Source of the DNA: Rhodocyclaceae bacterium UBA2271
GTDB taxonomy: Bacteria > Pseudomonadota > Gammaproteobacteria > Burkholderiales > Rhodocyclaceae
DNA: 41,157 nt
Direction of reading: 5' to 3'
Assembly: GCA_002347405.1 (NCBI GenBank)
Contig: DDXB01000077.1
Coordinates: 1-41,157 of the forward strand
The position numbers were made by a program, and so were the translations under genes. Positions 23,254-31,030 of the stretch are shown here, one piece after another; position 1 is the stretch's first letter; each line of letters begins with the position of its first letter. Under the pieces are notes generated by a model, which was given only the letters and a program-made list of their open reading frames with translations, did not search any database and had not been told where the DNA came from.

Positions 23254-23474
23254 TGTTAATGGCCCCCCACGCTCGCAAAATCAGTTCGCTGCCCCCCACG
23301 GGGGGGCGCACGCCGCCTTGGGACGGCCCGGCGGCGGCGTGGATGGCCCCCCACGCTCGTCCCACAGGGATTTCCTGCGGTCACAAACCCGGCTCGCTGC
23401 CCCCCGTGAAATCACCCGAAGCGGTGACAGGGGGGCGCACGCCACCTTGGGGCGGCCCGGCGGGAGCGTGTTGA
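23253..23474 (+). CDS. Possible 73-codon repeat-encoded leader ORF
   Basis: This frame starts at ATG 23253, overlapping the stop of the EAL-HDOD gene (TAATG), and ends at TGA 23472-23474, overlapping the ATG of the GGDEF-EAL gene (TGATG). Its content (SLPPTGGRTPPW twice, MAPHAR twice) is just the translation of two repeat copies, so the product is probably meaningless. The frame could still couple translation of the two c-di-GMP genes across 220 nt of repeat. Confidence 0.3.
   Translation: MLMAPHARKISSLPPTGGRTPPWDGPAAAWMAPHARPTGISCGHKPGSLPPVKSPEAVTGGRTPPWGGPAGAC
23262..23470. repeat. E-type composite repeat, two copies
   Basis: Two related units, about 23265-23341 and 23346-23470, each begin GGCCCCCCACGCTCG, continue through CGCTGCCCCCC...GGGGGGCGCAC and end with a constant-loop hairpin. 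In copy 1 the arms CACGCCGCC/GGCGGCGTG (23309-23341) are perfect over 9 bp. In copy 2 (23438-23470) CACGC/GCGTG and CC/GG pair around two mismatches. A third unit lies inverted in the yqaA gene at 28770-28912. Confidence 0.8.
23438..23470 (+). promoter_or_regulatory. Constant-loop hairpin over the Shine-Dalgarno of the GGDEF-EAL gene
   Basis: TTGGGGCGGCCCGGC (23447-23461) is flanked by CACGCCACC and GGGAGCGTG. The GGGAG that best serves as ribosome binding site for ATG 23474 is in the 3' arm, with the ATG 3 nt beyond the stem. Two internal pairs are broken, so this copy is weaker than the others. Confidence 0.5.
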
Positions 23475-25525
23475 TGGCCGCCAATTTCGACCCCGTCACG
23501 CAGGCACAGATTCTCGACCAGATTCACGAGTCGGTGATCACCATGGATCTGGCCGGCTATATCACCGGCTGGAACAAGGGTGCCGAGCAACTGTTCGGCT
23601 ACAGCAGTGCCGAAGCGATTGGTCGGCACATCCTGTTCCTCTACGCCGATCCGGAGGCCGAGGATGACAGCGAAAGTTTTCATGACACCTTTCTTGAACA
23701 TGGCGGCCGCGAACTGGAAGTGCGGCGTCGCCGCAAGTCGGGTGAAATATTCTGGGCCAGCCTGCAACTGTCGCTGATGCGCGATGCCAGCGGCCAGCCT
23801 TGCGGGTTGATCGGCTATCTGTCGGACATCACCGCGCGGATCGAGGCAGAAAAAAGCATGCGCCTGCAGGCGCGCATCTTCGAAAACAGCGAGGAAAGCA
23901 TCCTCATCACCGACGTCGACCGGCACATCCTTTCGGTCAACCCGGCTTTTAGCAAGATCACCGGGTATCAATCGAGTGAAGTGATTGGCCAGTCACAGGA
24001 GTTTCTGCGCTCCGACAAACATCCAACCCGGTTCTATGACGATATCTGGGAGCATGTTGAACGGGTCGGCAACTGGCAGGGCGAAATCTGGAGCCGGCGC
24101 AAGAATGGCGAGGTGTTCCCCGCCTGGGGTTCGATCAGCCTGGTGCGTAACCGGGACGGCCAGATCAGTCACTTCTTCTCGATGTTTACCGACATCACGG
24201 AACGCAAACGGGCCGAGGAACGCATTCACTACCTGGCCTACTACGATGACCTGACCGGCCTGCCGAACCGGTCATTGCTCAACAAACTGGTCGATCAGGC
24301 GTTGGTCGAGGCGCGCCGTAACCGTCTGCATGGCGCCGTCCTGTTTGTCGACCTCAATCGTTTCAAGCCGATCAATGACACCCTGGGTCATGACATCGGC
24401 GACCGGCTGCTCAAGCAGGTTGCCGAGCGCCTGCGCGAAGCGGTGCGCACCGAGGATGTCGTGGCGCGGCTGGGTGGCGATGAATTTGTCATTGGCCTGT
24501 TCGACATCACGCGACGCGAGCATGCGGCAGTGGTTGCCCAGAAGCTGCTGGCGGCGCTCGATACACCTTTCTGGGTCGATGAACATGAGCTCAAGGCTGG
24601 CGCCGCCATTGGCATCAGCATTTATCCGCGCGACGGCTTCGATACCGAGACCCTGCTGCGCATGGCCGACATCGCCATGTACCGCGCCAAGCAATCCGGT
24701 CAGGACGGCTACGCCTTCTACAGCCATGAAATGAACCGGCGCGCGCTCGACCGGCTGAAAATCGAATCCGGCCTGCGGCGCGGCATCGAGCGCAATGAAC
24801 TGTTCCTGCACTATCAACCCAAGGTCGATATTGCCAGCGGTCGCATCGTCGGTGCCGAAGCACTGGTGCGCTGGAACCATCCCGAGCGTGGCCTGGTGTC
24901 ACCTGGCGAATTCATTCCCGTCGCAGAAGAGTCGGGCCTGATCGTGCGCCTGTCAGCCTGGGTTCTGGATGCGGCCCTGCGCCAGGCGCACGACTGGCAT
25001 GCCGCCGGTTGCGCGCCGCTCAAGGTCGCCGTCAACCTCTCGGCCCGCGACTTCTCGCCCGGCCTCGCCGCGCGGGTACAGGCGCTGCTCACCAGCCACG
25101 GCGTGCCGCCCAGCTGGCTCGAGCTGGAGATCACCGAAGGCATGCTCACCCACGGCAACCGCGAGGTAATCACCCTGATGGATGAAGTCGCGGCGCTCGG
25201 CGTCAGCCTCTCGCTGGATGATTTCGGCACCGGCTATTCGAGCCTGTCCTATCTCAAGCGCTTCCCCATCGACACGCTGAAGATCGACCGTTCCTTTGTC
25301 ACCGGCATTCCCGACGACAGTAACGACTGCGCCATCGCCGGCGCCATCGTCAGCATGGCGCAGCGCCTCGGCCACCGTGTCATCGCCGAAGGGGTCGAGA
25401 CGGCCGAGCAGCTCGCCTTCCTCAAAAGCCTGGGCTGCCAGGAAATGCAGGGCTATTACTTCTCGGCGCCCGTGCCGCCGGAAGAGTTCACGGTTATGTT
25501 GAAGGAAGGCAAGACGCTCGGCTGA
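23474..25525 (+). CDS. PAS-PAS-GGDEF-EAL cyclic di-GMP enzyme
   Basis: A 683-residue soluble protein with two PAS domains (about 5-125 and 130-245), a GGDEF domain (about 250-420) and an EAL domain (about 430-680). The diguanylate cyclase site GGDEF (334-338) is intact and preceded by the inhibitory I-site RTED (325-328). The phosphodiesterase site also looks intact: EALVRW (462-467), NLSARDF, EITEG, DDFGTGYSS, KIDRSF and EGVETAEQ. It may therefore make and degrade c-di-GMP, with PAS domains setting the balance. The ATG at 23474 has GGGAG 7 nt upstream inside a repeat hairpin; the frame upstream is repeat. No transmembrane segment is visible. It probably shares a transcript with the EAL-HDOD gene. 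Confidence 0.93.
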   Translation: MAANFDPVTQAQILDQIHESVITMDLAGYITGWNKGAEQLFGYSSAEAIGRHILFLYADPEAEDDSESFHDTFLEHGGRELEVRRRRKSGEIFWASLQLSLMRDASGQPCGLIGYLSDITARIEAEKSMRLQARIFENSEESILITDVDRHILSVNPAFSKITGYQSSEVIGQSQEFLRSDKHPTRFYDDIWEHVERVGNWQGEIWSRRKNGEVFPAWGSISLVRNRDGQISHFFSMFTDITERKRAEERIHYLAYYDDLTGLPNRSLLNKLVDQALVEARRNRLHGAVLFVDLNRFKPINDTLGHDIGDRLLKQVAERLREAVRTEDVVARLGGDEFVIGLFDITRREHAAVVAQKLLAALDTPFWVDEHELKAGAAIGISIYPRDGFDTETLLRMADIAMYRAKQSGQDGYAFYSHEMNRRALDRLKIESGLRRGIERNELFLHYQPKVDIASGRIVGAEALVRWNHPERGLVSPGEFIPVAEESGLIVRLSAWVLDAALRQAHDWHAAGCAPLKVAVNLSARDFSPGLAARVQALLTSHGVPPSWLELEITEGMLTHGNREVITLMDEVAALGVSLSLDDFGTGYSSLSYLKRFPIDTLKIDRSFVTGIPDDSNDCAIAGAIVSMAQRLGHRVIAEGVETAEQLAFLKSLGCQEMQGYYFSAPVPPEEFTVMLKEGKTLG

Positions 25526-25549
25526 CGCCGTACTGTCAGCGCCGACTTA
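25525..25549. repeat. Diverged copy of the short dispersed repeat
   Basis: CGCCGTACTGTCAGCGCCGACTTA lies 2 nt after the GGDEF-EAL stop codon and matches the rlpA/rep copy at 20 of 25 positions. Confidence 0.5.
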
Positions 25550-25571
25550 GGAAGTGCAGATCAAGCTCTTC

Positions 25572-25632
25572 ACACCGGCGTAGGCCGGTGTCCAGTTCGT
25601 TGATTTTTCTGGATTCCGGCTTTCGCCGGAAT
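25572..25632. terminator. Pair of palindromes between convergent genes; possible bidirectional terminator
   Basis: ACACCGGC-GTAG-GCCGGTGT (25572-25591) and ATTCCGGC-TTTC-GCCGGAAT (25613-25632) are perfect 8-bp stems with 4-nt loops. ATTCCGGC...GCCGGAATGACGG resembles dispersed repeats such as neisserial dRS3. They lie between the convergent GGDEF-EAL and aminotransferase genes. No long T-run follows either hairpin, so termination is inferred from position and fold. Confidence 0.45.
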
Positions 25633-25660
25633 GACGGAGCCGGGTTTGATCAGCATTGCC

Positions 25661-26821
25661 TTAACAGCAGTCGGTGCAAGCCCTGCTGATCCGTGTCAGC
25701 GCCTCGTCAAGCAGCGCGCGCTGGGTGCCGAAGTTGAGTCGGACATGGCGGGCGTATTCGCGTCCCGGACCGAAGTCGATGCCATCCGACAGGCCCACGC
25801 CGGCCTTTTCGAAAAATGCCGCAGGACGCTCGATGCCCATTTCGCGGCAATCGATCCAGGCCAGAAAGGTCGCCTCGACCCGCGTCATCGACAGGCCGGG
25901 CAAGCCGTTGATGACCTGTTCGACGCGTGCCGCATTGCTGCGCAGGGTGTCGAGCAGCGTTGCCCGCCATTCCGCGCCATGGCGATAGGCCGCTTCGCAG
26001 GCCGCCAGTCCCAGCACATTCACGTGCGGCACGATGCCATGTGCGGCGGCGCTGAAGTTGCGCCGCAGTGTGGCATTCGGAATGATGGCGTAGGCGCAGC
26101 CGAGACCGGCAATGTTGAAGGCCTTGGACGGCGCCATCAGGGTGATGGTGCGCGCCGCAATTTCCGGCGACAGGGCGGCGAAGGGGCGATGTTGTCCGGT
26201 CAGGGTCAGGTCGCAATGGATCTCGTCCGAGCACACCACCAGATCGTGTTTTTCCGCGAGGGCGGCAAGCTGCCACAGTTCGTCCTCGCGCCAGGCGCGG
26301 CCCACCGGATTGTGCGGGTGGCACAGCAGGAATAGCCGCGCCGCCTTAAGCACCGCATCTGTCGCGACGAAATCCCAGGCCCAACCAGCATCGTCGCGGA
26401 TCAGCGGCATGCTGAGGAGTTGGCGGCCCGAATCCGCCGGCACGGAAAGAAACGGCGGGTAGATCGGCGTTGTGGTGAAAACGCCATCGCCCGGCTGACC
26501 AACGGAGCGGCAAGCCAGATGCAGTCCAGGCACCAGGCCGGGCAGCCAGACCAGCCAGTCAGGGTCGATCTCCCACTGGTACGCGCGCGCGCAATGTGTA
26601 ACGACAGACTCGATCAGGGACGGCCAGGGATGGCCGTAGCCAAACAGACCTTCGGCAACCCGTTGCTGCAAGGCCGTGACCACGGCCGGCGCGGTCGGGA
26701 AATCCATGTCTGCGACCCACAGCGGGATGACATCCCGCCCCGCATACTTTCTCCAGCGGGTCGAATCGTGGGGCGCAATGACGCTTGTGCCGGCGATCGC
26801 GTGATTAGCGTGAAATAACAT
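25661..26821 (-). CDS. MalY/PatB-type PLP aminotransferase, probable C-S lyase
   Basis: A 386-residue fold-type I PLP enzyme. WVADMDFPTAPAV near residue 40, YGYGHPWPS-like FGYGHPWPS, HNPVGRAW, SDEIHCDL (PLP-binding Asp) and APSKAFNIAGL (Schiff-base Lys) are the pattern of the MalY/PatB cystathionine beta-lyase group, which cleaves C-S bonds of cystathionine or cysteine. The ATG at 26821 follows a repeat hairpin by 4 nt and has no Shine-Dalgarno, so the true start is uncertain by a few codons. Downstream, ilvA is on the same strand but 185 nt upstream in transcription order, separated by repeats. Confidence 0.87.
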   Translation of the reverse strand: MLFHANHAIAGTSVIAPHDSTRWRKYAGRDVIPLWVADMDFPTAPAVVTALQQRVAEGLFGYGHPWPSLIESVVTHCARAYQWEIDPDWLVWLPGLVPGLHLACRSVGQPGDGVFTTTPIYPPFLSVPADSGRQLLSMPLIRDDAGWAWDFVATDAVLKAARLFLLCHPHNPVGRAWREDELWQLAALAEKHDLVVCSDEIHCDLTLTGQHRPFAALSPEIAARTITLMAPSKAFNIAGLGCAYAIIPNATLRRNFSAAAHGIVPHVNVLGLAACEAAYRHGAEWRATLLDTLRSNAARVEQVINGLPGLSMTRVEATFLAWIDCREMGIERPAAFFEKAGVGLSDGIDFGPGREYARHVRLNFGTQRALLDEALTRISRACTDCC

Positions 26822-27006
26822 CGTAGCGTTTGCGAAGGGCCGCCCCGAGCAAACGCGGCACGCGGCGAAGCCGCAACCCGCACCTGTGCCGGAAAGAGCG
26901 CCCCGTGACAGACGAGCGCAGCGCGCCGTTTAGAACTCCCCGCGAGGGGGGGGAAGGGGGGCGGGCCACTTTCATGATCGGGGGCGAAGCCAACGCATCA
27001 TGAAGA
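26822..27006. repeat. Repeat-filled gap between ilvA and the aminotransferase gene
   Basis: The gap holds the variant hairpin, a 21-nt piece (26903-26923) that matches 160-180 in the rodA-flanking repeat at 19 positions, and CTCCCCGCGAGGGG-type palindromic sequence. It looks like a mosaic of families seen elsewhere in the window. I see no gene in it. Confidence 0.65.
26826..26856 (-). promoter_or_regulatory. Variant constant-loop hairpin before the aminotransferase start
   Basis: Arms GCGTTTGC and GCAAACGC (8 bp, perfect) enclose TCGGGGCGGCCCTTC, which shares 12 of 15 positions with the core loop. On the minus strand the hairpin ends 4 nt before ATG 26821. Unlike other gene-proximal copies, its 3' arm carries no Shine-Dalgarno. 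Confidence 0.5.
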
Positions 27007-28527
27007 TTAGCCAAGGAACAACCTGTAGGCGGGATTTTTCGACTCGTCCCAGTGGCGGTAGCCGAGGTTCTTGAGGAAGGCGCGGAATTCCTTCATCTCC
27101 TTGGGCGGTACCTGCATGCCGACCAGGACGCGGCCCGTGTCGGCACCGTGGTTGCGATAGTGGAACAGGCTGATGTTCCAGCCGGAACTCATCTTGTTGA
27201 GGAAGTTCATCAACGCGCCCGGACGCTCGGGGAACTCGAAGCGGTAGATCAACTCATTCTTCACCTGTGGTGCATGTCCACCGACCAGATGGCGGATGTG
27301 CAGCTTGGCCATTTCGTCGTCGGTCAGGTCAAGCGTGGCGTAGCCGTGCTTTTGCAACTGATCGACCAGTTTGGTCGACTCGGTGCGGTTGGCGACCTGC
27401 ATGCCGACGAAGACATGGGCCTCGCCAGAGTCATGGTAGCGATAGTTGAATTCGGTGATGTTGCGGCCGCCGACCAGGGCGACGAATTGCTTGTAGCTGC
27501 CGGGTTTCTCCGGCAGGGTGACGGCGAACACGGCCTCGCGCTGCTCGCCGACCTCGGCGCGCTCGGCGACGAAGCGCAGGCGGTCGAAGTTCATGTTGGC
27601 CCCGGAAGCCACCGCCACCAGGGTCTTGCCGTGCACGCCGTGCTTCTTGGCCCAGGCCTTGGCACCCGCCACGGCCAGCGCGCCGGCCGGTTCGAGGATC
27701 GAGCGCGTGTCCTCGAACACGTCCTTGATCGCGGCGCAGATCGCATCGGTATCGACCAGCACCATTTCATCGACGTATTCGCGGCAGAGGCGAAAGGTCT
27801 CGGCGCCAACATACTTGACCGCCGCGCCGTCGGCAAACAGGCCAACCGATTCCAGTCGCACCCGCTTGCCGGCTTTCAGTGAACGGTCCATGGCATCGGC
27901 ATCGGCCGCCTCGACGCCAATCACCTTGATATCCGGCCGCAGGCGCTTGATGTAGGCCGCCACCCCGGAGATCAGGCCGCCACCGCCGACGCAGCAGAAC
28001 ACCGCGTCGATCGCGTCCGGATGCTGGCGCAGGATTTCCATGCCGATGGTGCCCTGCCCGGCGATCACGTCCGGATCGTCGAAGGGATGAACGAAGTTGA
28101 GCTTCTGCTTCTTCTCCAGTTCCAGTGCATGGGCATAGGCGGCGTCGTAGGCGTCGCCGCTCAGCACCACCTCACCGCCGCGCTTTTTCACCGCGTCGAT
28201 CTTGATCTGTGGCGTGGTGGTGGGCATCACGATCACCGCGCGAATGCCGAGTTTTTGCGCTGCCAGCGCCACACCCTGGGCATGGTTGCCGGCCGAGGCG
28301 CAGATTACGCCACGCTTCCGTTGCGCCGGTGTCAGATGGGCAATCTTGTTGTAGGCGCCGCGCAGCTTGAAGCTGAACACCGGCTGCATATCCTCGCGCT
28401 TGAGCAATATGCGGTTGTTGCTGCGGGCGGAAAGGTTCGGCGCCAGTTCAAGCGGTGTTTCGATCGCTACATCGTAAACCCGGGCGTTGAGGATTTTTTC
28501 GAGGTAATCCATGACAGGAGCAGACAT
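27007..28527 (-). CDS. ilvA: Threonine ammonia-lyase, biosynthetic
   Basis: IlvA deaminates threonine to 2-oxobutanoate, the first step of isoleucine synthesis. The 506-residue protein has the PLP-dependent catalytic domain (about 1-325) with KREDMQPVFSFKLRGAYNK (PLP Lys), SAGNHAQGVA and GGGGLISGVAAY, followed by two ACT-like regulatory domains, each with an ITEFNYRYHD / ISLFHYRNHG type core, which give isoleucine feedback inhibition in this long form. ATG 28527 (MSAPVMDYL) has an AGG at suitable distance; 28512 is an alternative. It is divergent from yqaA with a 29-nt gap. Confidence 0.95.
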   Translation of the reverse strand: MSAPVMDYLEKILNARVYDVAIETPLELAPNLSARSNNRILLKREDMQPVFSFKLRGAYNKIAHLTPAQRKRGVICASAGNHAQGVALAAQKLGIRAVIVMPTTTPQIKIDAVKKRGGEVVLSGDAYDAAYAHALELEKKQKLNFVHPFDDPDVIAGQGTIGMEILRQHPDAIDAVFCCVGGGGLISGVAAYIKRLRPDIKVIGVEAADADAMDRSLKAGKRVRLESVGLFADGAAVKYVGAETFRLCREYVDEMVLVDTDAICAAIKDVFEDTRSILEPAGALAVAGAKAWAKKHGVHGKTLVAVASGANMNFDRLRFVAERAEVGEQREAVFAVTLPEKPGSYKQFVALVGGRNITEFNYRYHDSGEAHVFVGMQVANRTESTKLVDQLQKHGYATLDLTDDEMAKLHIRHLVGGHAPQVKNELIYRFEFPERPGALMNFLNKMSSGWNISLFHYRNHGADTGRVLVGMQVPPKEMKEFRAFLKNLGYRHWDESKNPAYRLFLG

Positions 28528-28556
28528 CCATAAAGCCTGCAAGGTTACCATGCGGC

Positions 28557-29123
28557 ATGGACCTTATCGCCACCCCTGAAGCCGGCCTGCTGGGCCTCTT
28601 CCTCGCCAGTTTCCTTGCCGCAACGCTGTTGCCCGGTGGTTCGGAGGTGGCGCTGGTCGCTTTTATTGTGGCGCACCCCGAGCAGACCCCGGCTGCGTTG
28701 CTGCTGGCGACGCTCGGCAACACGCTGGGCGGGCTGACCACCTATGGCATGGGACGACTGATTCCCCTAAAAGTCGGCGCCGGGCCGCCCCAAGCCGACT
28801 TCCGCCCCCCTGTGGGGGGCAGCGAGACGGGTTTGCGAGAGTGGGGGGCCAACAAAGTCGGCGTGACCGAAGCGAATCCCCGTGGGATTGGCGGGATAGC
28901 GCCCGGTGCGGCCCAATTCACCCGTAGCCATGCGGCCATGCTCTATCGCTGGGGACCGGCGGCGCTGTTGTTGTCCTGGGCGCCGCTGGTCGGAGACGCG
29001 CTGTGCGCGGCGGCCGGCTGGCTGCGGCTGCCGTTGCTGCCTTGCGTGCTGTGGATGGCCGCGGGCAAGGCGGCGCGTTACGGGGTGCTTGTTATGCTGA
29101 CCCTTTACTTCAACGGATCGTGA
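28557..29123 (+). CDS. yqaA: YqaA/DedA-family membrane protein with in-frame repeat insertion
   Basis: The N-terminal (LFLASFLAATLLPGGSEVALVAFI, GNTLGGLTTYGMGRLIPL) and C-terminal (YRWGPAALLLSWAPLVGDALC, WMAAGKAARYGVL) parts are a normal YqaA, a small DedA-like inner-membrane protein of unknown transport role. The 188-residue length exceeds the usual 140 or so, and residues about 72-120 (from KVGAGPPQAD to IAPGAAQF) are the translation of dispersed repeat DNA, in frame and without stops. The insertion falls in the hydrophilic loop between the second membrane segment and the reentrant region. The protein may still fold or the gene may be dead. Its end overlaps the convergent nitrilase gene by 14 nt. 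Confidence 0.85.
   Translation: MDLIATPEAGLLGLFLASFLAATLLPGGSEVALVAFIVAHPEQTPAALLLATLGNTLGGLTTYGMGRLIPLKVGAGPPQADFRPPVGGSETGLREWGANKVGVTEANPRGIGGIAPGAAQFTRSHAAMLYRWGPAALLLSWAPLVGDALCAAAGWLRLPLLPCVLWMAAGKAARYGVLVMLTLYFNGS
28770..28912. repeat. E-type composite repeat inserted in yqaA
   Basis: The inverted form of the unit at 23262-23470. It begins with the constant-loop hairpin, here with arms AAGTCGGC/GCCGACTT (28771-28801, 8 bp perfect), continues with CCCCCC-TGT-GGGGGG and GAGAGTGGGGGGCC, and ends with a GTGACC...CCCCGTGGGA stretch shared with the second unit at 23346. The left edge merges with the GTCGGCG start of the short dispersed repeat. Confidence 0.8.
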
Positions 29124-29982
29124 TGGTCACCGGACGCAGGCCGTAGAAATCCGCGCGCTTGTCCAGCAACGGAATGGTGGTGCCCTTGAGCCGGTTTTCA
29201 TCGAGCAGACCGAGATCGACGTCGGCCACCACAATCTGCTCCTCGTTGATGACGCCCTCTGCCGCGATGCCGTCGCGGGCGAAAGGAAAGTCGGAAGGCG
29301 TGATGATCGAGGCCTGGCCATAGTGCAGGCGCAGGCCGGCCACCGGCAGGTTGCCGACTGTGCTGGTCATGGCAACATAGACCTGATTTTCGATGGCGCG
29401 CGCATGGCAGCAGTAACGCACGCGCAAGAAGCCCTGGCGGTCGTCGGTGCAGGATGGCACGAAGATGATCTCGGCGCCTTCCTCGGCAACGCGACGGGCG
29501 AGTTCGGGAAATTCGATGTCGTAGCAGATCAGGATGGCGATCTTGGCGTGCGGCGTCTGGAATACCTTGAGCACCTCGCCCTGATCGGTGTTCCATTTCT
29601 CTTTTTCCCAGCGGGTGCGATGAATCTTGTCCTGGGTGTGGATTTCGCCGGATGGCGTGAACAGGAAAGAGGTATTGACCAGTTTGCCGTCGCGCATGTT
29701 GGGATGGGTGCCGCCGATCAGGAAATAACCATGCCGCATGGCGTAGCCGCGCAACAATTCGGTGTAGCGTTCGGTAAATCCGCTCAGCTCGCGCACCGCA
29801 CTGCCGATGTTGTCGTTGTCCATGTAGGACAGGAGTTGCGTGGTGAACAGTTCCGGCAGCAGCACATAGTGGGGCTCGTAATCGGCGGCGGCGTTGAGGA
29901 CGAAGTTGACCTGCGCCGCGAAGCCTTCCCAGTCAGCAATGTGGCGTAATTTGTATTGCACGGCGACGATGCGGGCTCTCAT
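29110..29982 (-). CDS. Carbon-nitrogen hydrolase (nitrilase superfamily)
   Basis: A 290-residue amidase-fold enzyme beginning MRARIVAVQY. The Glu-Lys-Cys triad is visible in LLPELFTTQLL, DKIHRTRWEKEKW and ILICYDIEFPELAR; the substrate is unknown. The start codon overlaps the stop of the upstream GNAT gene (ATGA). In many bacteria the same two domains form one bifunctional GNAT/nitrilase polypeptide, so the pair probably acts together. The longer open frame upstream is an out-of-frame reading of the GNAT gene. Confidence 0.9.
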   Translation of the reverse strand: MRARIVAVQYKLRHIADWEGFAAQVNFVLNAAADYEPHYVLLPELFTTQLLSYMDNDNIGSAVRELSGFTERYTELLRGYAMRHGYFLIGGTHPNMRDGKLVNTSFLFTPSGEIHTQDKIHRTRWEKEKWNTDQGEVLKVFQTPHAKIAILICYDIEFPELARRVAEEGAEIIFVPSCTDDRQGFLRVRYCCHARAIENQVYVAMTSTVGNLPVAGLRLHYGQASIITPSDFPFARDGIAAEGVINEEQIVVADVDLGLLDENRLKGTTIPLLDKRADFYGLRPVTITIR

Positions 29983-30629
29983 GGCAATTCCTTTTTCGGC
30001 AGTTGGGTGGGGCGCGACTGGTCGTAGTCCCGGTTGAGCCAGACGATCAATGCGGCATTGCCGATCGATTCGGGATCGGTGGGCAGGTAGCCATGCAGGA
30101 TGCCGCAATAATCGAAACCCTGATTGAGCTGGAAGCGCAGCACCGGATCGTAGAAGTCGCCCCAGATCACGCGCCGCGCATATTCCTCCGGCGCCATGTG
30201 GTTGGCATGTTCCTGGTAGCCCGGCAGTCGGCCGCCGGCGATGATGCGCTTGAGGTTCATGGCCTGGCACAATTGGCGGCGGGCCTCATAGAGTTGATGG
30301 CCGATGCCCTGGCTGCGGCATTCCGGATCGACACAGACTTCGGCGCCATACAGCGTGCGGCCGCTCATGTCGTGGGTGTCGAAGTGACCGTCGTTGGTCA
30401 CACTCGCCCAAGTGTGGTGGAGGCTGTAGTCGTCCCACAGAATCACCAGCGAAATCGCAATGCCGACCACCCGGCCATCCAGTTCGGCGACGAACTGCCC
30501 CTCGGGAAAATGACTGAGCAGGCTTTCGAATTGTGCTGTACTGAACGGCGGGATGGCGTTGTATACGCGCCGCTGCAAATCGGTGGCGGCGGCAATGTCG
30601 TCATGGGTCAGGTTGCGAATGGTCAGCAT
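29979..30629 (-). CDS. GNAT-family N-acetyltransferase
   Basis: A 216-residue protein with a GNAT fold: VAELDGRVVGIAISL (beta strands 2-4), TLYGAEVCVDPECRSQGIGHQLYEARRQL (acetyl-CoA binding with R/QxxGxG/A as RSQGIG) and a long C-terminal region (EEYARRVIWGDFYDPVLRFQLNQGFDYCGIL) typical of the acetyltransferase half of GNAT-nitrilase fusions. Substrate unknown. It is coupled to the nitrilase gene by a 4-nt overlap. Confidence 0.9.
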   Translation of the reverse strand: MLTIRNLTHDDIAAATDLQRRVYNAIPPFSTAQFESLLSHFPEGQFVAELDGRVVGIAISLVILWDDYSLHHTWASVTNDGHFDTHDMSGRTLYGAEVCVDPECRSQGIGHQLYEARRQLCQAMNLKRIIAGGRLPGYQEHANHMAPEEYARRVIWGDFYDPVLRFQLNQGFDYCGILHGYLPTDPESIGNAALIVWLNRDYDQSRPTQLPKKELP

Positions 30630-30741
30630 CGTGTTCTGGCTTTTGGTGGCTGTCAGCCGCGATGATAAAGAGAATGCGACACAAACCGGACGGTTGCCAG
30701 TCCGGCCAAGGCCGCTGCGACAGTAATAAGCCCAAGAGGTC

Positions 30742-31026
30742 TCAGTTCAGTTTCTTCCCCGGCGGGCGGTGCAAAGTTACTTCGGCGCTTTGGCGCGGTT
30801 CGTCGGTGTAGTAGGGCTTTTCAGTGATGTTGAGGCCGGCCTCGCGCGCCAGTTCGGCCTCGCGCTCGGCGATCAGGCCGAACAGGTCGCGAATGGAATG
30901 GACGGTGCTTTCCTGGAACGGATGCGGCATGCCTGGTTGTGGCGTAGCGTCCTTGACGATATTGCCCAGCACCGTGCGCAAGACGCGCAGGATGCGCTGC
31001 TCTTTCGAACTATCTCTTACAGTCAT
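30742..31026 (-). CDS. Small conserved-looking protein of unknown function
   Basis: A 94-residue soluble protein, MTVRDSSKEQRILRVLRTVL onwards. I do not recognise a family. It is charged and mostly helical, with a Pro-rich middle (TPQPGMPHPFQES) and a C-terminal tail RPPGKKLN. The ATG at 31026 has GGAGG at good distance, supplied by the edge of the repeat array upstream; codons further upstream encode only repeat. Codon use resembles the neighbours, which supports a real gene. Confidence 0.6.
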   Translation of the reverse strand: MTVRDSSKEQRILRVLRTVLGNIVKDATPQPGMPHPFQESTVHSIRDLFGLIAEREAELAREAGLNITEKPYYTDEPRQSAEVTLHRPPGKKLN

Positions 31027-31030
31027 TGGT

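Noticed and set aside
30686..30705. CCGGAC/GTCCGG hairpin upstream of the GNAT gene as a terminator
   Set aside because: Only a 6-bp stem, with no T-run on either strand.
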